Below are positions 33,903 through 42,114 of a stretch of DNA of 64,000 nt, piece after piece. The stretch's first letter is position 1. Every line of letters begins with the position of its first letter. The translations under genes and the position numbers were made by a program. Below the pieces are notes generated by a model, which did not search any database, had not been told where the DNA came from, and saw only the letters and a program-made list of their open reading frames with translations. The stretch comes from Anaerolinea sp. (GTDB lineage Bacteria; Chloroflexota; Limnocylindria; Limnocylindrales; CSP1-4): positions 1 to 64,000 of the forward strand of contig PNKK01000010.1 in NCBI GenBank assembly GCA_013822395.1, written 5' to 3'.

Positions 33903-35602
33903 CGGCGGGAGCCGTCTTCTCGGAGCCAGCCGTGCATCAGCCCGACGAGGGCGTCCGGCTTCTCGTCGGCCACGCGCCGCAGGCGCTCCTGGATCTGCGC
34001 CTGAGCGCTGTCATCCGGCGCTGGCGCCGCGAGCATCGAGCGGCGGTCGTCTACGCCCGCGAGCTCTCTCTGGGCGCCCGCCTGGAGGGGATGGGCATGC
34101 CGACGGGGTGGCTCGGCCAGGAGCAGCGCCTCCTCGGAGCGTCGGCCAAGAGCCCGCAGGTTGCGCCAGAGCAGGAGCAACAGGACGAGTCCGATGATGA
34201 TGGCCACGGCGGTCGTGAGGATCTGGGGCAGGACCTCGGCGGCCTGGGACAGCGGATCGCTGACCGCTTCGAGTGCGGGCGAGGCGAAGGCGACGGCGGT
34301 CACTGAGACGACGTCGCCCCGGGTCGCATCGGCACCGATTGCCGCCTCGATGGCTGCCTGCAGCTTGGTGGTCGAGATTCCCGCCGCGGCTTTCTCATCG
34401 ACGAGAACCGCGACGCTCAGGCGCTCCAGCAGGCCGGGTTCGCGCACGATCTTCTCGACCCTCTGGGACAGGCTGTAGTTGACGGTCACATCCTCGCGGC
34501 CGTACGCGGCCGGGGACGGTGACGGAGAGGCGCTTGAACCCGGCGACGCGCTCGGCGCGGGCGACGAACCCGGCGACGCGCTCGGCGCGGGCGACGAACC
34601 CGGCGACGCGCTCGGCGCGGGCGACGAACCCGGCGCGGGCGACGAACCCACGAGCGGGTAGGTCGGCAGGCCCGGGATGTTCGACGAGACGCCAGGGATC
34701 CCGCCGGTCCCGGTGGTTGCCTCTCCGCTGAGCGTTTCGCGATTCCAGCTCACGCTCACGGGAGTCCAGGCACCCTCGGAGATCGGGGTATAGGTGGTGA
34801 TCTGCTGCTCGATCTTGGAGCTGTCGAGTCTCGCCGAGACGGCGACCGAGGCGCTCCCCGGGCCGATCGCCCGGTCGACGAGCGCCCTGACCTTGGCCTC
34901 GATCGCGCGCTCGACCGCATCCTGGGCGACCATGACCTCGGACCCGTCGCCCAGCTGTGGGCCGGCCAGGATCCGGCCGTACTCGTCGATGACGGTGACG
35001 TTGTCTGACGAAAGCCCGGTCACCGAGCTGGCGATCGTGCTGACGATGCCGCGAACCATGGCGCGATCGGGTTGACCGCCGTCCTTCATCGCGATGACGA
35101 CGGAGGCCGTTGCCGGGCGGTCGTTCTCCGACAGGAGTCCAAGCTGCTCGGCGACGATCGTCACCCTGGCGCTGGCGACGCCATCGAGCGATTGGAGGGT
35201 GCGCGCGAGCTCGCCCTCCTGCGCCCGCTGGTAGGTGACCTGCTGGTCGAACTCGGTCATGCCGAAGTTGCTCTTGTCGAACAGCTCCATGCCGGGAGCA
35301 CCGCCGCCCGGCAGGACGCCGGCCTGGCTCGCGGCGACACGCGCCTGGGCGAGCGACGAGGCCGGGACGAGGACGGTGGCCCCCGCGTCGGCGATCTGGA
35401 AGTCGATCTTGGCCGAACGCAGGGCGTCGCTGATCGCCCCGGCCTCCGCCGCCGACAGCCTGGTGAAGGCGGGCTGAAAGTCCGGAGCAGCGGCCACGCT
35501 GACGAAGACGACGAGCGCCACGGCGGATGCCACGGCGGCGCCCGCGATCCAGACGCGCTGGATGGGCGAGAGCTGACGGAGGACGGCCTCGAGAGCGTTC
35601 AC
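33899..35602 (-). CDS. fliF: flagellar MS-ring protein FliF
   Basis: A 567-residue ring protein in the cytoplasmic membrane. First membrane helix about 18-42 (VWIAGAAVASAVALVVFVSVA), secretin-like ring-building domains (about 50-300), a disordered linker with 30-bp repeats encoding SPAPSASPGS (about 321-355), second helix near 465 (ILTTAVAIIIGLVLLLLLWRNL) and a C-terminal FliG-binding helix (QERLRRVADEKPDALVGLMHGWLRED). GTG at 35602 with GAGG upstream. Confidence 0.97.
   Translation of the reverse strand: MNALEAVLRQLSPIQRVWIAGAAVASAVALVVFVSVAAAPDFQPAFTRLSAAEAGAISDALRSAKIDFQIADAGATVLVPASSLAQARVAASQAGVLPGGGAPGMELFDKSNFGMTEFDQQVTYQRAQEGELARTLQSLDGVASARVTIVAEQLGLLSENDRPATASVVIAMKDGGQPDRAMVRGIVSTIASSVTGLSSDNVTVIDEYGRILAGPQLGDGSEVMVAQDAVERAIEAKVRALVDRAIGPGSASVAVSARLDSSKIEQQITTYTPISEGAWTPVSVSWNRETLSGEATTGTGGIPGVSSNIPGLPTYPLVGSSPAPGSSPAPSASPGSSPAPSASPGSSPAPSASPGSSASPSPSPAAYGREDVTVNYSLSQRVEKIVREPGLLERLSVAVLVDEKAAAGISTTKLQAAIEAAIGADATRGDVVSVTAVAFASPALEAVSDPLSQAAEVLPQILTTAVAIIIGLVLLLLLWRNLRALGRRSEEALLLAEPPRRHAHPLQAGAQRELAGVDDRRSMLAAPAPDDSAQAQIQERLRRVADEKPDALVGLMHGWLREDGSRR
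34539..34641. repeat. 30-bp tandem repeat in fliF (3+ copies)
   Basis: Three full copies of a 30-base unit and a partial fourth, encoding the Ser/Pro/Ala linker of FliF before its second membrane helix. Confidence 0.92.
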
Positions 35603-35612
35603 GGGTCAGTCC

Positions 35613-35999
35613 TCAGACCTGCAGCCGCATGATGTCCTGGTACGCTTCGAGGAGCCGATCCCGGATCTGGACGCCCAGCTTCACCTGGAGCGAGGCTTCC
35701 TGCATCTGCAGGATCACCGTCTGGAGGTCGGCGGATCCACCGGCGGCAAAGGTGGCCATCGCCTTGTCGGCGCTCACCAGGTCGGCGTTGAGCTGGGCGG
35801 TCGCCGCGCCGATGGCGTCGAGGAACGAGCCTCCCCCGCCCGCCTGCGTGGGTCCGCCGGCGCCGCCACCGGCCGCGCCGGTGCCGATGGCGGGCGCGCC
35901 GATCGAGCTGCTGCCGGACAGCGACGACCCGACCGTACCGCCAGCGCTGCTCCCACGCCACAGGTCGGCCGGGATGCCCCCGATCGGTCCGATGCTCAT
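35613..35999 (-). CDS. fliE: flagellar hook-basal body protein FliE
   Basis: A 128-residue adaptor between the MS ring and the proximal rod. The C-terminal half is typical (FLDAIGAATAQLNADLVSADKAMATFAAGGSADLQTVILQMQEASLQVKLGVQIRDRLLEAYQDIMRLQV). The first ~55 residues are a Gly/Ser-rich flexible stretch. It lies between flgC (5 bases) and fliF (10 bases). Confidence 0.96.
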   Translation of the reverse strand: MSIGPIGGIPADLWRGSSAGGTVGSSLSGSSSIGAPAIGTGAAGGGAGGPTQAGGGGSFLDAIGAATAQLNADLVSADKAMATFAAGGSADLQTVILQMQEASLQVKLGVQIRDRLLEAYQDIMRLQV

Positions 36000-36004
36000 C
36001 GCTC

Positions 36005-36412
36005 TTACCGACCGATCTCGAGCGCGTCGAGGGCCGTCTGCTTGGCCGCCGCCGCGACTGTGGCGTTGACCTGGTAGGCACGGGCCGCCCCCATGATGTC
36101 CGTCAGCTCGGCGGCGACGTCCACGTTCGGGTAGGCCACATAGCCCTGGGCGTCGGCATCCGGGTGGGTCGGATCGAAGACTCGGACATCGCCGCCCCCG
36201 GGTGCCACGATGGCCATGCCGCGCACGCCGGTTGCGGACGGGCTTGAGCCCACCTGCACCGGTCCGAAGACGACGCGTTCGGCCCGATAGGGCCCGCCGG
36301 CCACCGTCCGCGTCGTCTGGGCGTTGGCGAGGTTGCTCGCAGCGATATCCATCCGCAGGCGTTGGGCGGTCAGGCCCGAGCTCGCAATCCGGAGGGTGTC
36401 GAAGACGCTCAT
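36005..36412 (-). CDS. flgC: flagellar basal-body rod protein FlgC
   Basis: A 135-residue proximal rod subunit: MSVFDTLRIASSGLTAQRLRMDIAASNLANAQTT at the N-terminus, then GYVAYPNVDVAAELTDIMGAARAYQVNATVAAAAKQTALDALEIGR at the C-terminus. It is the first gene of the 13-gene basal body/hook operon. ATG at 36412 has AAGGAA upstream, and a CCCCGATACC element lies 64 bases upstream. Confidence 0.97.
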   Translation of the reverse strand: MSVFDTLRIASSGLTAQRLRMDIAASNLANAQTTRTVAGGPYRAERVVFGPVQVGSSPSATGVRGMAIVAPGGGDVRVFDPTHPDADAQGYVAYPNVDVAAELTDIMGAARAYQVNATVAAAAKQTALDALEIGR

Positions 36413-36476
36413 GGCCGGTTCATTCCTTGGTGTGGCTCGCTGACGAGGCCAATCCTCGGTCGAGTCCTGGCGGTTC

Positions 36477-36486
36477 GGTATCGGGG
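36477..36486 (-). promoter_or_regulatory. sigma-28-like -10 element of the flgC operon
   Basis: CCCCGATACC on the minus strand, sharing CCGATACC with the elements before fliC, fliD and the beta-propeller gene. No matching -35 box at the 14-base spacing is seen, so this copy is weaker evidence. Confidence 0.45.
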
Positions 36487-36560
36487 AACACCAGTAGATG
36501 GCGCACCCGAACCGCCGCTCCGTTGCCCTCTGGCGACAGCGTCGCCTGGTGGAGGCGGGG

Positions 36561-36566
36561 TACACT
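36561..36566 (+). promoter_or_regulatory. -10 box (TACACT) for a leaderless sensor-kinase transcript
   Basis: TACACT exactly 6 bases before the GTG at 36573, in the 160-base gap between the divergent flgC operon and the sensor-kinase gene. Confidence 0.55.
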
Positions 36567-36572
36567 GCCTCG

Positions 36573-38021
36573 GTGAGCCCGTCTGCCGTCGAGCGCATCT
36601 TGGCCGCTGCCGAGATCTGGCGCTCCGGCGCAGATCCGGCCGGTGGCCCGGTCGGATCCATGGCCGGCACGCCGCACCGGAGCTCGTCCGAACCGGGGCC
36701 CGTCGCAGCGCGACTCGTGGTCGGCTGGGAGGCGGCCTACCCGTTCTGTGCGGCGATCTGCTCGACCGCCGCCGGACTCGACTTCTGCCGTCGGTGTCCC
36801 GAGGTCGTCGTCGCGTCGGTCCTCGCAACGCGCCGCCCGGCCGGTGGAACATGCGGGGCGGGTGTCCGCCTGCTGGCCTTTCCGGTGCCGACGGATGATC
36901 GCCGTTCGGCCGAGGTCGTCGTCCTCCGCGTGGGCCATCCGACTGCCCGGCAGGTGGCAAAGATGGGCTCGATCGCCCACGTTCCGCCCGCTTCGCTCCG
37001 TCGGGCCGCCCACGAGTCCCCCCCGAGCCGCGGGGGCGACGTCCTGCGCGCCGCCCATCGACTCCGATCGGCCGCCGGGAGGCTGGAATGGCAGGTGGTC
37101 GAACGCGAGCGTAGCGCGGACCGCCAGCGTGCCGCCTCCGCGACCCTCGCCCAGTTCATCGTCGCGACGGAGGAGTTCCAGGCCCTCTATCGCAGCGCGG
37201 ACCGCCAGCGGCGCGAGCTTCAACGGGCTCGCGACACGGCCGATCGGCTTGCCCGCGAAGCCGTTCGTGTCCGCCAGCGCGAGCACGCGCGCATTGCGCA
37301 CCAGATCCACGACACGGCCGCCCAGTCGATGGTCAGCGCGGTCCGCTTCCTTGACGCGGCAGTCAGCGAACTGCGTGCCTGGGAAGCGTCTCGATCGCAC
37401 CAGGCCGGGCAGAGCGAAGCCGGGCAAGCCGTTCGGCACGGCGCGGACAAGGGCGGGCTGGCGCTCGTGGCCGGCCATCTCGACCTGGCGCAGGAGCGTC
37501 TCCGAGCGGCCATCCACGAGATTCGCATGACCCTGGATGAGCTCACCCCGGCCGGCCTCGAGCAGGGGCTGGATCAGGCCGTCCGCTTTCGCCACCGGGA
37601 CCTGCTCGTGGAAACAGGCCTGAACGGAAGCGTCCAGGGGACCCTGCCCCGCCTGGAGCCGTGGGTCGAGCAGGTGGTCTACGGGATGGTCACCGAGGCG
37701 ATGACCAACGCGGCGCGGCACTCGGGCGGGCAGAGCCTCTCGGTTGACTGCTCGACGGTGCGCGATCGGGTCGTGATCGTGGTCCGTGATGACGGGATCG
37801 GGACGTCCGGCTGGGGCGATCGCTCCGCCGCTCGTCGCCGGGGCGGCGGTGGCGGGCTGGGCATCGCCGGCCTTGTACGCCAGACGCGCTGGCTGGGCGG
37901 CACGGTCGCGTTCCGGGACCGATCGGGGGGCGGAACCGCGGTCAGGATCTCCGTTCCGCTCTCGCGCCACCTTCCGAAGCGACCGGGAGCGGACGACGGG
38001 CCGGTGGAGACGTCGGCATGA
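36573..38021 (+). CDS. PocR-type sensor domain / NarL-family histidine kinase
   Basis: A 482-residue soluble kinase. The N-terminal region (about 45-135) has a PocR-like cysteine pattern (Cys59, Cys63, Cys72, Cys75, Cys94; AYPFCAAICSTAAGLDFCRRCP) that may bind a metal or small molecule. A coiled coil (160-235) follows, then a HisKA_3 domain with phospho-acceptor His246 (HARIAHQIHDTAAQSMVSAVRFLD) and an HATPase_c domain (EAMTNAARHSGG, DDGIG, GGLGIAGL). No membrane helix. GTG at 36573 is chosen because the -10 box lies just upstream; an earlier ATG (36498) would include it. It is coupled to the next gene by ATGA and divergent from the flgC operon, which it may control. Confidence 0.88.
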   Translation: MSPSAVERILAAAEIWRSGADPAGGPVGSMAGTPHRSSSEPGPVAARLVVGWEAAYPFCAAICSTAAGLDFCRRCPEVVVASVLATRRPAGGTCGAGVRLLAFPVPTDDRRSAEVVVLRVGHPTARQVAKMGSIAHVPPASLRRAAHESPPSRGGDVLRAAHRLRSAAGRLEWQVVERERSADRQRAASATLAQFIVATEEFQALYRSADRQRRELQRARDTADRLAREAVRVRQREHARIAHQIHDTAAQSMVSAVRFLDAAVSELRAWEASRSHQAGQSEAGQAVRHGADKGGLALVAGHLDLAQERLRAAIHEIRMTLDELTPAGLEQGLDQAVRFRHRDLLVETGLNGSVQGTLPRLEPWVEQVVYGMVTEAMTNAARHSGGQSLSVDCSTVRDRVVIVVRDDGIGTSGWGDRSAARRRGGGGGLGIAGLVRQTRWLGGTVAFRDRSGGGTAVRISVPLSRHLPKRPGADDGPVETSA

Positions 38022-38692
38022 GCGGACGGCGCGTCTCCGTCCTGCTGATCGATGACCACGAGCTGGCACGACGCGGCCTCGAGGCGATGCTGGCGACGGC
38101 CGGCTGGATCACCGTTCTCGGCGGGGCGCCCGACTGTCTCAGTGGCCTGGAAGCCGTGGAGCGTCTTCGGCCGGATATCGTGGTGCTGGACATCAAGATG
38201 CCCGAGATCAACGGGCTGGAGTGCCTGGAGCGCCTGAAGGGGCTCGGCAGGCCCGTCGCCGTGGTCATCCTGACCCTCTACGACGATCGCCGCTACGTGA
38301 TCGAGGCGATCCGCCGCGGGGCAGCCGGCTACCTGCTCAAGGACGCCGTGGCCGCGGAGGTCATCGCGACGCTCCGCGATGTCGCGGATGGCCGCCTGGC
38401 GATCGAGCCGACGCTGTTGCGCGAGGCGCTTGCCGGGGACCTGGAGCCTCGTCCCGAGGGGAGCGTGGCCCGCACGCGCGCGGCCGAATTGTCGATCACC
38501 CCGCGGGAGCTCGAGGTGCTGGGCGCTCTTGCCGAGGGCATGACGAACAAGGAGATCGGCGGGGGCCTCGGGATCTCCGAGGACACCGTCAAGAAGCACG
38601 TCCAGAACCTGATCTGGAAGCTTCGCGCCGCCGATCGGACTCAGGCCGCGGTCATTGCCATCCGGACGGGGCTCCTCGACCTCGACCAGTGA
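38018..38692 (+). CDS. NarL/FixJ-family response regulator
   Basis: A 224-residue regulator: receiver domain with acidic pair Asp12-Asp13 (IDDHELARRG), phosphoryl site Asp58 (VVLDIKMPEINGLE) and conserved Lys (YLLKDA), then a LuxR-type HTH (about 155-220; LTPRELEVLGALAEGMTNKEIGGGLGISEDTVKKHVQNLIWKL). It overlaps the kinase gene (ATGA), so they form a two-component pair. Its targets may include the divergent basal-body operon. Confidence 0.93.
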   Translation: MSGRRVSVLLIDDHELARRGLEAMLATAGWITVLGGAPDCLSGLEAVERLRPDIVVLDIKMPEINGLECLERLKGLGRPVAVVILTLYDDRRYVIEAIRRGAAGYLLKDAVAAEVIATLRDVADGRLAIEPTLLREALAGDLEPRPEGSVARTRAAELSITPRELEVLGALAEGMTNKEIGGGLGISEDTVKKHVQNLIWKLRAADRTQAAVIAIRTGLLDLDQ

Positions 38693-38762
38693 GCCGCCCC
38701 GACTACCGGGGAATGCCCTCAAATTCAAGGCGAGATGAGAGGTTGCCGACACCTCGATCACC

Positions 38763-39056
38763 ATGGCGGACCTGCTCAGCCCGATCAGCACCGAAGCCCC
38801 GGTCGTGTCCGGACCAGGGCGTCCGGCACGGGTGCGGCCCGGAGGGGGTGCGCCGGACGCGTTCCTGAAGCAGGCGGGCCCCGATGTTCGAGTGAACGGG
38901 CCCGCCGGTCCCCTGGCGCTGTTCGCGGTCTTCACCGTGGACCCGGAGACGGACGAGGTTCAGGTCGCGGTCTTCGATGAGCGGGGGCTGGTCCGGTTGA
39001 TCCCGCCGGACAGCGTGTCCGAGATGATCGCCGCGATGAGGGCCTACCGGCCCTGA
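38763..39056 (+). CDS. FlaG-like flagellar protein
   Basis: A 97-residue protein. The C-terminal half, LFAVFTVDPETDEVQVAVFDERGLVRLIPPDSVSEMIAAM, follows the FlaG pattern (F-x-hydrophobic, D-x-x-T/E, two strands, IPP-x-x, hydrophobic helix). FlaG affects filament length in other bacteria. The N-terminal half is disordered. It is followed by a 15-bp terminator-like stem. Confidence 0.65.
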   Translation: MADLLSPISTEAPVVSGPGRPARVRPGGGAPDAFLKQAGPDVRVNGPAGPLALFAVFTVDPETDEVQVAVFDERGLVRLIPPDSVSEMIAAMRAYRP

Positions 39057-39119
39057 CCGAGACTGGCCGGCGCCGGCGCCGCGGCCCCCGGTCGACGAGC
39101 GGCTCCAGTCTCGGTCAGG
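39052..39119 (+). terminator. terminator-like hairpin after the FlaG-like gene
   Basis: A 15-base perfect stem (39052-39066 with 39105-39119) encloses a GC-rich internal palindrome. It begins in the stop codon region and separates the FlaG-like gene from the che genes. No T-run. Confidence 0.6.
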
Positions 39120-39195
39120 CGCGCCCGATACCCAGGAGGGACCCGGCGGTGCAGATCATCCCGCCGCCAGGTCCCGCCACCGCGAAAGGGCTCCC

Positions 39196-39840
39196 ATGAC
39201 GCTCACCACCGGATCGCCCGTTGGGCAGACGATCCTGGCCACGATCTTCCTCAACGCCATGGCGCGCGCGGGCGACGCCCTCGCAGGAATGAGCGGCCAT
39301 GACATCGTGGTCCGGGCGGCCGAGGTGCGGATGCGTCGAGCCAACGAGGTCGTCGATGATTGCGGCGGGCCCGATGCAGTCGTTGCCGGTGTCTATGTCG
39401 GGATCACCGGACCCCTGCATGGGCACGCCCTGATGCTTCTCTCCCCGGATGGCGCCCGGCGGTTCGCCGCGCTCCTCCTGGAGGGGGTCCTCGAGCCGGG
39501 CGAGGCCCTTCCCGGGCCGGACGGCGAGCTCGCCCTCGGGCCGCTCGAGGCATCGGCCCTCCAGGAGTTGGGCAATGTCACGATCTCAGCCTGTCTGAAC
39601 GAGCTCGGGACGTACTTCGAGGAACCGGTCCACCCCACGGTGCCGCAAGCCATCGTGGAGCTTGCCGGCGCGATCCTCGATGCCGTGCTGGCGGACCTGA
39701 TCGCCGAGGTCGATCAGGTCCTCTCGGCGCGCACGTCCTTCACGATCGGTGGTGAGTCGATCGACGGCACGATCCTGATCCTCCCCGATGCGCCATCCCT
39801 CGAGCGCCTCGCCGAGGCCGTCGCCTCGCAGCATCGATGA
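39196..39840 (+). CDS. cheC: chemotaxis protein CheC (CheY-P phosphatase family)
   Basis: A 214-residue CheC/FliY-fold protein that dephosphorylates CheY-P or sequesters CheD. One catalytic site is clear (Glu124-x-x-Asn127 in EASALQELGNVTISACLNEL). The expected second E-x-x-N helix reads VELAGAILDAVLADLIAEV and lacks the pair, so only one active centre may remain. It overlaps cheD (ATGA). AAGGG lies before the ATG at 39196. Confidence 0.9.
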   Translation: MTLTTGSPVGQTILATIFLNAMARAGDALAGMSGHDIVVRAAEVRMRRANEVVDDCGGPDAVVAGVYVGITGPLHGHALMLLSPDGARRFAALLLEGVLEPGEALPGPDGELALGPLEASALQELGNVTISACLNELGTYFEEPVHPTVPQAIVELAGAILDAVLADLIAEVDQVLSARTSFTIGGESIDGTILILPDAPSLERLAEAVASQHR

Positions 39841-40346
39841 CGCTGACGATCCCGGGCGGCGCCCCGGCCTCGACGATCCCCGGATTGTCGGTCGCCGGCA
39901 TCGGCGAGATGGTGAGCTCCGCCGATCCCGACCACACCCTGGTCTGCTACGGGCTCGGCTCGTGCGTGGCCCTCAGCGCCTGGGACCCACGCGTGCGGGC
40001 GGCGGCCCTGGCCCATTTCATGTTGCCCTCGGGCAGCAGCAGCGGTCCGCCGGTGAAGTTCGTGGACGAGGGCTTCGAGCGACTCCTCGACGCCTTTCGG
40101 GTGATCGGAGGGTCGCCCGGGCGCGCAGAGTTCAAGGCGGCCGGCGGCGCATCGATGCTGGCGGTCATGGCCAGCACGCTGGACATCGGCCGCCGGAACA
40201 TCCAGGCCGTCGAGACCCGCCTGGCCGGCGCCGGACTGCGCATGACCGCGTCCGATCTGGGTGGCTCGGCCGGGCGAACGGTTCAACTCGCGGTCGGCAC
40301 CGGCCGACTGCTCATCAAGAGCGTCTCGGGTACGAAGGCGCTATAG
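39837..40346 (+). CDS. cheD: chemoreceptor glutamine deamidase CheD
   Basis: A 169-residue deamidase of methyl-accepting receptors with catalytic Cys43 (CYGLGSCVAL) and His60 (ALAHFMLP), and the KAAGGASM loop. CheC and CheD form a regulatory complex in Bacillus-type chemotaxis, and the overlapping order cheC-cheD fits that. Confidence 0.95.
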   Translation: MTLTIPGGAPASTIPGLSVAGIGEMVSSADPDHTLVCYGLGSCVALSAWDPRVRAAALAHFMLPSGSSSGPPVKFVDEGFERLLDAFRVIGGSPGRAEFKAAGGASMLAVMASTLDIGRRNIQAVETRLAGAGLRMTASDLGGSAGRTVQLAVGTGRLLIKSVSGTKAL

Positions 40347-40394
40347 GCAGACCCGGCGGGGCTCGACGCCGCCATCTCCCGGAGGTCGAACAGC

Positions 40395-40751
40395 ATGGCC
40401 AAGATCCTCGTCGTGGACGATGCCGCGTTCATGCGGCTTCGTGCGACCAAGCTCCTGGCGGACGCGGGCCACGTCGTATACGAGGCGGAGAATGGCCGGC
40501 TCGCGGTCGAGGTCTATGCCCGGGAGCGGCCGGACGCGGTCCTGATGGACATCACGATGCCGGAGATGGACGGCATGGAGGCGCTCGACGCGATCCGTGG
40601 GTCGGATCCCTCGGCCAAGGTCGTCATGCTGACCGCGATGGGCCAGCAGTCGATCGTGATGGACGCGATCAAGCGAGGCGCTCGGGACTTCATCGTCAAG
40701 CCGTTCACCCCGGACCGGGTCCTGGCCGCGGTCGCAAAGCTCACCGCCTGA
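40395..40751 (+). CDS. cheY: chemotaxis response regulator CheY
   Basis: A 118-residue single-domain receiver: Asp8-Asp9, phosphorylated Asp52 (VLMDITMPEMDG), Thr80 and Lys102 (IVKPF). It signals to FliM, whose N-terminal CheY-binding peptide is encoded at 47416. A CTATAG box around 40343 lies in the end of cheD and might give an extra promoter. Confidence 0.95.
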   Translation: MAKILVVDDAAFMRLRATKLLADAGHVVYEAENGRLAVEVYARERPDAVLMDITMPEMDGMEALDAIRGSDPSAKVVMLTAMGQQSIVMDAIKRGARDFIVKPFTPDRVLAAVAKLTA

Positions 40752-40782
40752 GCCGTCACCCGGTCGACAGGGACACGCTCGG

Positions 40783-41916
40783 ATGATCGCCATCGAGCCG
40801 ATCCGGGTTCTCGTGGTCGACGACTCGGCGTTCATGCGACACGCGGTGACCCGCCTCCTCGGCGAGTCCCCCGGGATCGAGGTCGTGGGCGCAGCGGCGA
40901 ACGGCGAGGCGGGACTCGAGCTGGCACGACAGCTCCGACCGGACGTCATCACCCTCGATGTCGAGATGCCCGTCCTGGATGGACTCGGCATGCTCCACAG
41001 AGTGATGGCCGAGCAACCGGCACGGGTGATCATGCTGTCCAGCCTGACGACCGATGGCGCGGCGGTCACCATGGATGCCCTGGCGTCGGGCGCCATCGAT
41101 TTCGTGGCCAAGCCCTCAGGCTCGTTGTCGATCGACATCGGTCGGGTTGGTCTGGATCTCGTCGCCAAGATCCAGGCTGCCGCCAGCATGTCCCAGGCCT
41201 CGTTCCTGGTCCATGCTCGCCGGGCGGCCATGCGGGTGGACCACGGTTCCGCGGCGATGCTCCCGCGTGGCGCCGCACCGGGAGGGATGCCCGATGCCCG
41301 GCAGGCTCGCGACGCGGGGAAGCCTCGGCCACCACGGACGGTGGCTCGGAAGATCGTCGTCATCGCGTCGTCGACCGGTGGACCGAGCGCGCTCCAGGCA
41401 GTGGTGGGTGGTCTTCCGGAACGACTCGGCGGTGCCGTCCTCATCGTCCAGCACATGCCGGCCGGCTTCACGTCCTCCCTCGCGAGGCGCCTGGATTCGT
41501 CCGGCCGTCTCGAGGTGGTTGAAGCCGCTGCCGACGATCTCATCAGCGACGAACGGATCCTCGTGGCGCCGGGGGACTACCATCTCGTCAGCTCGGCAAG
41601 CGGTCGGATCCAGCTGGTCCGGCTGCCGCCCGTGAATGGGGTCCGCCCCGCGGCCGACGTCACGCTCCAATCCCTGGCTCCCGTCTGGCGGGACCGGATG
41701 CTCAGTGTTGTCCTGACCGGCATGGGGAGCGACGGAACGGAGGGCGCCCGGGCGGTCAGGAAGCACGGTGGCGCGGTCTTCGCCCAGGACGAGGCAACCG
41801 CCACGATCTATGGGATGCCGAGGGCCGTCGTCGAGGCCGGGCTCGCCGATCGGGTGCTGCCGCTGGATCGGATGGCGGACGCCATCGCGGCCTGGGCCGA
41901 TCCGGCGGTGCACTGA
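40783..41916 (+). CDS. cheB: protein-glutamate methylesterase CheB
   Basis: A 377-residue two-domain enzyme: receiver (Asp13-Asp14, Asp59) and a C-terminal methylesterase with catalytic Ser197 (IASSTGGPSAL), His224 (QHMPAGFT) and Asp317 (TGMGSDGTEGA), joined by a ~60-residue linker. It removes methyl groups from chemoreceptors. cheA, cheW and cheR are not in this window. Confidence 0.96.
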   Translation: MIAIEPIRVLVVDDSAFMRHAVTRLLGESPGIEVVGAAANGEAGLELARQLRPDVITLDVEMPVLDGLGMLHRVMAEQPARVIMLSSLTTDGAAVTMDALASGAIDFVAKPSGSLSIDIGRVGLDLVAKIQAAASMSQASFLVHARRAAMRVDHGSAAMLPRGAAPGGMPDARQARDAGKPRPPRTVARKIVVIASSTGGPSALQAVVGGLPERLGGAVLIVQHMPAGFTSSLARRLDSSGRLEVVEAAADDLISDERILVAPGDYHLVSSASGRIQLVRLPPVNGVRPAADVTLQSLAPVWRDRMLSVVLTGMGSDGTEGARAVRKHGGAVFAQDEATATIYGMPRAVVEAGLADRVLPLDRMADAIAAWADPAVH

Positions 41917-42114
41917 GCCAGGCGCTCTGCCGGGGCGGCGGCTCCCTCCCCGACCGTGCGGTGGCGGCCCCTCACATGGGTACTCCACCGGTCCATCGAC
42001 GGCTGGTATGTTCCGATCCCGGACCTCCGATGCGGTCGACGAGCGATCTCGCAGGGTGCGTCCCTGGGTCCCGCTTCTTCAGTGGCTGGGGGAGAAGGAC
42101 GACCGAGCGTACAG

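Noticed and set aside
41917-42114. Longer N-terminus for the EAL protein from the ATG at 41956
   Set aside because: The added 53 residues have no domain character and the region looks like a promoter (TATGTT at about 42007), so ATG at 42115 is kept.
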